A DNA stretch of 64,000 nucleotides from Riptortus pedestris. Its lineage: Eukaryota > Arthropoda > Insecta > Hemiptera > Alydidae. A program made the translations under genes and the position numbers. Within the stretch, counting starts at the first letter, position 1, and every line of letters starts with the position of its first letter. Location of the stretch: NCBI GenBank assembly GCA_019009955.1, contig CM032231.1, positions 110,783,001 to 110,847,000 of the forward strand. Direction: 5' to 3'. Below the pieces are notes generated by a model. That model was not told where the DNA came from. It searched no databases and was given only the letters and a program-made list of their open reading frames with translations. Below, piece by piece: positions 58,178 to 64,000 of this stretch.

Positions 58178-58420
58178 AATGGTGGGTAGTTAACCCGCAC
58201 CAATTAGCCTTAGGAGAATAAAGCGGGCTTAAATAAATAATATAAATGACTAATAGGAAGGAGACGTTTCATTTATACTTATCACGTTTGCACATAGAAG
58301 TGATAAGAGATATCACGTTGTCTTTTCTGGAAGTTATTTTAATTGTTGATGAATACGGCTGGTTGAACGACTTGCAAAGCGACAAGCTTTTAGAGTTAGC
58401 TTCTAGAAATGAGGTTAACC
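58178..58420 (+). repeat. SINE tail joined to a second dispersed repeat (copy 2)
   Basis: 58178-58243 is SINE tail (GGTGGGTAGTTAACCCGCAC). 58246-58420 matches 51966-52125 in reverse. An open frame of 68 codons crosses it (58246-58452) with no recognisable motif. Confidence 0.5.
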
Positions 58421-59042
58421 GGCTCGCTAACATCGGGACGGGGCTAAGGTAGTTTGTCGGTCCAGTACCAACCTCTCAATTTGAATAACAAAGAGGTCTG
58501 TGAGGTTGGTGACACTGTAATATTGTATAATAATTAGGGAGATTACCATTTCCAGCTTATTGATTTATGTTAACAAGACCCGAGGCGCTACAAGCTTTGA
58601 GAGTCAAGACGTCAAACCACTAATCTCACGCCAGTGTCAAAATGATAATATTAAATATTATCTCTGCTAATATTTGGATAACCGATTATGAATTCAATGC
58701 CGGGTTTTAATGTCATTAAATACTTTCTTTTGGACACATACATAAATTTACTATGTTGAGGAATTAATGACATGGCTATTTTAAATACATGTATTCCGAT
58801 CCAAGAGAATCTCCAATCATGTTGGTTCAGGGCAAGCCTAATTAGAACACCCACTCCAAAACCAAAATGTAGGAAAACGCGTGTAGGATGCATTAATTAA
58901 TGCCTAAATATGTCCAATAACCATAGGTTAAACATGGCGGAGCCCAAGTTGTTTGAACTTCTGATTCCGATTTATTTTTAGCATCATTTCATAGTACATT
59001 ACACGTGTATTTAAGAAAAAAAGAAGTCTACACGAGACAAAA
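58421..59042. other. Unannotated stretch
   Basis: Unique sequence with mixed composition and an 80-codon minus frame (58651-58893) lacking any domain. Nothing is assigned. Confidence 0.3.
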
Positions 59043-59044
59043 TA

Positions 59045-59254
59045 TACTGCTCAAAAATGAATAGGGATATTAGTTATTTTTTCTTATCCTATTAATTTTA
59101 ATTAAATCAGCCTTAATTAAATTACGTTATATGGGGGAAAAAGACAATAATTTCTAATAAATATTAATGATATTTATAATTAAAAAAAAAAAAAAATGCT
59201 AGGCCCCATAAATACCACAAAACAGCCAATATCCCTATTCATTTTTGAGCAGTA
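59045..59254. mobile_element. Tc1/mariner-type MITE with perfect 29-bp inverted ends
   Basis: TATACTGCTCAAAAATGAAT and the next nine bases at 59043-59071 are exactly mirrored at 59228-59256. The TA at each outer edge fits the Tc1/mariner target duplication. The interior is AT-rich and non-coding. Confidence 0.8.
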
Positions 59255-59301
59255 TAGTTGTATCCTGTCCCGATAACTTTGTTTGAGAAATATCAAGAGA
59301 A

Positions 59302-59797
59302 AAGAGTCCGTCACGCAGGGGACGCGCAAACTAAGCAGATTTCCCACGTGAAGTTTTACAATAGAGAAGTTTCACGAGAGCCGAGCTGTTACGGAAACGG
59401 CCGAACTAGCTTTTGGCGGGAAATTCCGTCGTACGTTATCGGCCCAAATTTAATAAAAATGCAAATATTTCGGTTAATATTCAAGATAGAGAATAAATGT
59501 ATCAATATTTATAGTAAATTTAATTTGCAATAACATTGATTCTATACAATTTTTCGAACCGACTTATAGTAACGGAGACATTTTGAATTTGCGAGATATC
59601 GAATTTGGTAACGATCAAGCGAAAATTGCGACCCCGCTTGAGCTTTAGCAGTCAATTATATATTTATATATATGGAACGGACCTCATTTTCCTCATCTCC
59701 TGTGTAGGATCGATGAACATTTGAAGAAATTATTTCAAAATCGCGTCATGAGGACGACCTCAATTGCTGTTTTCCCTTAAGGGAAATCAGCTAAAAA
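59302..59797 (-). mobile_element. GCAGATTTCCC-family element, short
   Basis: It starts AAGAGTCCGTCACGCAGGGG, and the body is deleted between ACATTTTGAATTTGCG and AGATATCGAATTTGG. The core is TATATATTTATATATATG. It ends GGGAAATCAGCTAAAA. Confidence 0.82.
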
Positions 59798-60130
59798 AGC
59801 ACCCGATGAAAATATTTAAGATATTGGAATCCTGGGCTGTAAATTTAACTATCAACTTTTAGTCAATGCTCTTTCGAATGTTGAAAAATAAATCATTGAC
59901 ATGGAAGCAAAGACATTTTCTGATATGTCATGTGGAATACACCATTTAAATTACTTTTCCCGCATTTTTAATGAAATTTTGCAGCAGGGGAAAGTCACTT
60001 ATAATTAGCATTCAGGTTGTTTCCTTTTACTGTTTTATGTAAAATTGGATGCGATTTCGAATGCAAAATTAACAAAATACCCATTGAATAATTAAATCAG
60101 CAGGCTTTGACCGAAATGAACGAAATGCTG
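59798..60130. other. Repeat-free segment, possible conserved DNA at about 59930-60080
   Basis: This includes GTGGAATACACCATTTAAAT and AATTAGCATTCAGGTTG, unmatched elsewhere. No frame is present. Confidence 0.35.
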
Positions 60131-60196
60131 TTTTTAGCAGATTTCTTCAAATGTGCATCGATCCTACCAAGGAGATGACGAAAATGAGGTCCGTTC

Positions 60197-60236
<40 letters not shown>

Positions 60237-60954
60237 ATATATATATATATATATATATTTGTGTGTTATTGGTTTTTGTAAAAATAAAGATCAAGTTCGT
60301 TAACGGCTGAAATTAGACCATTGAGTGGGGAGGTTTCGGGGGGATTTTCAAAATATCTCCATTACTACACGTCGGATTAAAAAACTCTATAAAACCGATC
60401 TTATTGAAAATTAAATGTACTATTAATATAGTTATATACAATTGTTCTCTATCTTCAATATTAACAGAGATATTCGAATTTTTCAGTTTTCAGAGTTCAC
60501 CAAACTCCCACTTCTACTCATGTTACATAAACAATACTCGGTTATGTAATAAACCACATTATTTGAAGCTTAAATACCAACTATTGTTTTCCTCAGACCT
60601 TTATTACACGAGATACTTGCAAATATGTTCTGGTGACCCCCCTCGTCTTAACTTTTCGGATTTCTTAAACGTGATTGATTGAGAAAAAGTTATTCTGATT
60701 CATTATAAATTACAGTACTAAGATATAGTTAATAGTTTTCAATCTAATTAATATGTTATATTCTGATATATTTCAGTAATTGTTTTTCTTTCCGGCGAGA
60801 GTCGGGTTGACAGACCTGTTGCCAAGATTATTACCGTTTGTATTTATACACTTAATATTCACGGTGTTGTTGTGTTACCAGTATGTAGATTTATCTATTA
60901 TTGAACTTCACAACAGAAATCTGCTCAGTTTACGCAGCCACTGCGTGACGGACT
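60131..60954 (+). mobile_element. GCAGATTTCCC-family element with (TA)n; 5' block deleted
   Basis: TTTTTAGCAGATTTCTTCAAATG joins the terminal motif directly to the segment before the microsatellite. The TA tract is at 60203-60258. It ends CGCAGCCACTGCGTGACGGA. Confidence 0.83.
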
Positions 60955-61611
60955 TAATTTATGCTCATAAAATGCATTCTTGAATAAATTAATTTGAGTA
61001 CAATTTACTCAGTGTTGAGTGTGTGGAAACTGCTTACTGCTCAAATTAAACTGAATCTCCTATAGATATATTTTTGTCGCTAAATCCGGAGATAAGAGGC
61101 ATTTCAATTTAGCAAGTTGTAGGAGGGTTATAGAAGGGAGAGCGTTTTGCGGTAGCAGTGAGGTTTCACCAGTCCACTCGGGTTAGTGTTAAAGAAAGGG
61201 GATTGCATTAGATTGTGGAGCCCTGTGCCTTTGGTCCCACCGCAGCCGACCGGCTAAAACTGCCTTCACAACCCATTTCTCGTTTTTTATTGACGGAATA
61301 ATTTAAGGGCAAACTGTAAATGAAATTGCTGTTCCCATGTCTTCAGCTTTATTTTTATTTATTTTCTAAACAATGGTAGTTCTCATTTTGAAAAAGAAGA
61401 AAGACATATCTTGGAACTCAAGTAAGGTAATTTTACATGTACTACTACTTACATATACTTATATATGTACATCATTCTCAATTTCTGAGTAAATTTTCTC
61501 AAGCTTTTGCGGTATCCGTTGGCAATACATTACATATATATTTACATTGGCATTGTAGACCTTTAACAACGTCCACCGCCCCAGCGAGACTCGTGGGTTT
61601 CGTGAACTGAG
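60955..61611. other. Repeat-free segment with GC-richer core at about 61070-61290
   Basis: Contains TTTGCGGTAGCAGTGAGG and CACCGCAGCCGACCGGC, unlike the AT-rich surroundings. No frame or splice pair is convincing. It may be a conserved element or an old insertion. Confidence 0.35.
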
Positions 61612-61732
61612 TTTTAGCAGATTCCCTTAAAGGAAATCAGGTATTGAGGTCGTAGTGATGACGTGATTTTCGAAGAATTTCCTCAAATCTCCATCGATCT
61701 TACCCGGCAGATGACGAAAATGAGGTCTGTTC

Positions 61733-61780
<48 letters not shown>

Positions 61781-62948
61781 TATTTTTGAGGCTGCATCGC
61801 TGGGGAGTATCGTCATTGTGAGGGTTTCGGCTATCCCCTCCAGCGGTTGGAATTTTTGTTCTGCAAATTTTCGATGAAAATGCGTCCATCTTCGTCAGGT
61901 ATAAATTTGATTTGAATGGCTACTTCCATTATCATATGTTTTGGAGATTGATTTTATTTTAGTATGGCTGTCCGCGTTTCTGAAAGTATGACACCGTCCA
62001 AGCCGTTTATAGTATTTGTCCTCTTATTTATTTCTAGGGCTTCCAGGACTAATCTTTTACCGAGGTGGTCCTCTCTGTGTAAAACCTTTGTCTCGTCAAA
62101 TTTAATTTGGTGAGGACAAATACTTGCGTGTTTGGCAATGGCGGATGTCTTTGTTCTGTTATGTTTTAGGTCAGCCATGTGTTGGTTATATATATATATA
62201 TGCCTGTTAGCGTAATTTTGGTTTGATCGTTACCAAACTGCATATTTAATCGTATTATGTAAAAAGGAGGATCAAGTTCGTTAATAGCAGAAATCGGACC
62301 AGTGGGAGGGGGGGGGGTTAGAGGGGGATTTTGAAAATTCGAAATATCTTCGTTACTATTAGTTGGATCGAAATATTGTATAGAACCAATTTTATTTCAC
62401 ATTAAATGATCTATAAATATTTTATGTATCAGGAATATTAACCGAGATATTTGGATTTTTTGTTTTCAATCTTCAGCAATCCCCCATGTTATACTAACAA
62501 TACTCGGTTATGTAATAAACCACATTATATGAAGCTTAAATACCAAATATTGTTATCCTCAGACCTTTATTAAACGAGATAAATGCAAATATGTTCTTGT
62601 GCCCCGCCTGACCTAAGTTTTTTGACTACTTAAATTTGATTCGTTGAGATAAAAATTATTCTGATTCATTATAAAATATATAGTAAATAGTTTTCAATTA
62701 AAGTAATATGTTATATTCTGATATATTTCAGTAATTGTTTTTCATTCCGGTGAGAGTCGAGTTGGCAGACCTGTTTGTTTACATTTCAAATGCTTCGCGC
62801 CTGGAGGGGAAAGATTTCGTATTACCGTTTCAATTTATTCACTTACTATTTAAGGTGGTGTTGTGTTACCAGTAGGTAGATTTATCTATTATTAAACTTC
62901 TCGAGAGAAATCTGCTTAGTTTACGCAGCCCCTGCGTCACGGACCTTT
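61612..62948 (+). mobile_element. GCAGATTTCCC-family element interrupted by a Penelope-like fragment
   Basis: The 5' part GTTTTAGCAGATTCCCTTAA runs to TA repeats (61737-61777). The 3' part resumes in TATATATATATATGCCTG (62187) and ends CAGCCCCTGCGTCACGGACC at about 62948. The reconstructed length is about 929 bp, matching the longest intact copy. Confidence 0.8.
61779..62186 (-). mobile_element. Penelope-like element 3' fragment with endonuclease remnant and hammerhead-like motif
   Basis: On the minus strand, 62178-61954 encodes HNRTKTSAIAKHASICPHQ, KFDETKVLHREDHLGKRL and LEALEINKRTNTINGLDG, resembling the region after the GIY-YIG motif in Penelope-like endonucleases (SAIA.H....H, R..LE..EI.K). 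The GIY-YIG residues themselves are missing. After the stop, CTGACGA (61892-61898), stem GATG/CATC and GAAA (61869-61872) follow in hammerhead order. It sits inside a (TA)n tract. Confidence 0.65.
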
Positions 62949-63300
62949 TTTTCGTAGTGAGTGATCAACTAGACGAATAACCCCCGTTATGAAAGGGCCT
63001 CTCTTGGAATGAGTTTTCTCCGGTAGACTGAGGGGCCCCATTTCAGCCGGAGGGTCTGTGGCCCGTAAGTGTCAGCCTGCCTGTGGACGGGAGCTGAGAG
63101 AGTCTTAATCAATAGTCATTCCGAGTGGATGTCGAACTTATTTATTCTTTTGACTCCCGCTGGTCCATAAGCACTTCGTTAATAGCGAACTCGTGAGCAA
63201 TTGCTCACCCTTGGCGGGGATCGCACCTGCACCTTTTTTACCTTCAGTTAACTGACGGTAGCCGTAGATATACCCACGCCTTATTACGCACGACCATGGG
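62949..63300 (-). repeat. Possible tRNA-like repeat or conserved intron segment
   Basis: On the minus strand, GGTGCGATCCCCGCC (near 63225) resembles a B-box, and CCATGGTCGTGCG lies upstream at A-box-like distance. It differs from the other SINE. Only one copy is present, so neither SINE nor host status can be settled. Confidence 0.3.
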
Positions 63301-63603
63301 CACCGCAATACTAATTATTTATAATTTCCCACATAATGTAATTAGTACATCAGAATAAAATACATAGTCTTATTTTCTTCTCACAATCTTTAGATATACC
63401 TGAGAAGTACAAAATTGCTACCGGACGCCGGTGGTAATAGCGTTTAATTCATTACTACAAAATTAATATGAATTTAAATTGTTTTTAGAACAAATTTGAT
63501 TAAAATGAATGTATTATATTTATATTTAAGTAAACACAACCTTTATATTTCCATGAGAACCATATCGATTAGGACCTCTTAACGACGGGTAACGTAGCTA
63601 GAT

Positions 63604-63640
<37 letters not shown>

Positions 63641-64000
63641 CATATATATATATAGGTATGTGTGTGTAATGACAGTATTATAATTATGCTACAATTCATT
63701 TAACCCAGGTTTTAAATCATACTTTTAAATCTCCATCGGGGAAATTGGTACTCTATTAAAAGCAGTAATTTTTCTTTATTACTTTTAAAAAAACAGAACA
63801 GGGAAATACAGAATTCCTAATTAAGCATGTTTGTTATTTATGCTTTTTTGTTGGGTTTTTTTTTTTCCACCAAGGAAAACGAGATATACTCAGTATTATT
63901 TTAACTTCAAACATTGCGAGTAATTATTAAAGATTTTATTTACAACTGCTTACCGGATTATTCCCATACAATTGAGGTTCAGCTTACATAATTGTGTTAA
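63301..64000. other. AT-rich end of window with (CA)n(TA)n
   Basis: A dinucleotide tract spans 63607-63655. ACGACGGGTAACGTAGCTAG at 63582-63601 is a faint match to the Helitron 3' end and could be a solo remnant. Nothing else is recognised. Confidence 0.35.

Noticed and set aside
63582..63601. Solo Helitron 3' end (GGGTAACGTAGCTAG)
   Set aside because: The GC-rich hairpin is missing, so the similarity may be chance. It is only mentioned in the end-of-window entry.

Overview
The window looks like AT-rich intronic DNA from a large, repeat-rich arthropod genome, most likely an insect. The evidence is one spliced exon of a Dpr-interacting-protein (DIP)-type immunoglobulin gene (15802-16009, + strand), no other convincing host exon, and a dense mix of eukaryotic transposons and microsatellites. 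There are no bacterial-type operons, and no tRNA or rRNA genes were recognised. Most open frames in the window are translations of (TA)n, (TG)n, (TC)n or TTTG repeats, or antisense shadows of transposon fragments.

The dominant component is one short non-autonomous element family, called here the GCAGATTTCCC family. About 34 full, truncated or composite copies occupy roughly 30% of the window. Read in the orientation I call plus, it starts TTTTAGCAGATTTCCC followed by a palindrome. It has a (TA)n microsatellite about 130-150 bp in, then a G-run and a moderately conserved body. It ends GGGAAATCTGC, a short spacer, the hairpin ACGCAGCCCCTGCGT and GACGGACTTTT. Asymmetric subterminal inverted repeats, a 5' palindrome, a core microsatellite and a 3' hairpin match the known layout of Helentron-associated (HINE/DINE-1-like) elements. 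That assignment is inference from architecture.

Other elements, left to right: tRNA-like SINE copies with tails (372-590, 1759-1986, 2323-2551 and fragments); an unclassified dispersed repeat (3960-4760 and 6781-8890, the second copy holding an inverted pair of the main family); a satellite of about 33-34 monomers of 88 bp with higher-order structure (10750-13720); a TTAA-flanked MITE beside it (13765-13985); the DIP exon; a Penelope-like tail with a hammerhead-like motif (about 17978-18040); a 1,017-bp internally deleted piggyBac copy inside a main-family copy (19020-20036); an unidentified GC-rich open frame (20368-20730, minus); a Penelope-like insertion with inverted arms and a 15-bp target duplication (21389-21682); a 273-bp (TC)n tract; Penelope and LINE fragments (26859-27300); three head-to-tail Helitrons inside the (TA)n of one main-family copy (28992-33307); a hAT element with perfect 8-bp duplications carrying the second 1,017-bp piggyBac copy (34858-37043); LINE RNase H fragments (37744, 41245, 44347); solo LTRs (39790-40364, 51321-51747); a mariner pseudogene (48812-49475); a fourth Helitron (about 53384-54521); a Tc1-type MITE (59045-59254); and a Penelope endonuclease fragment inside another (TA)n tract (61779-62186).

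Nesting gives a relative chronology. Main-family copies came first and their (TA)n cores expanded. Helitrons, a Penelope-like element, piggyBac and an LTR element then inserted into them, and a mariner entered another TA tract. The only visible host function is neuronal cell-surface recognition (DIP); everything else is intron filled with transposon debris and a few low-repeat segments that could be conserved regulatory DNA.
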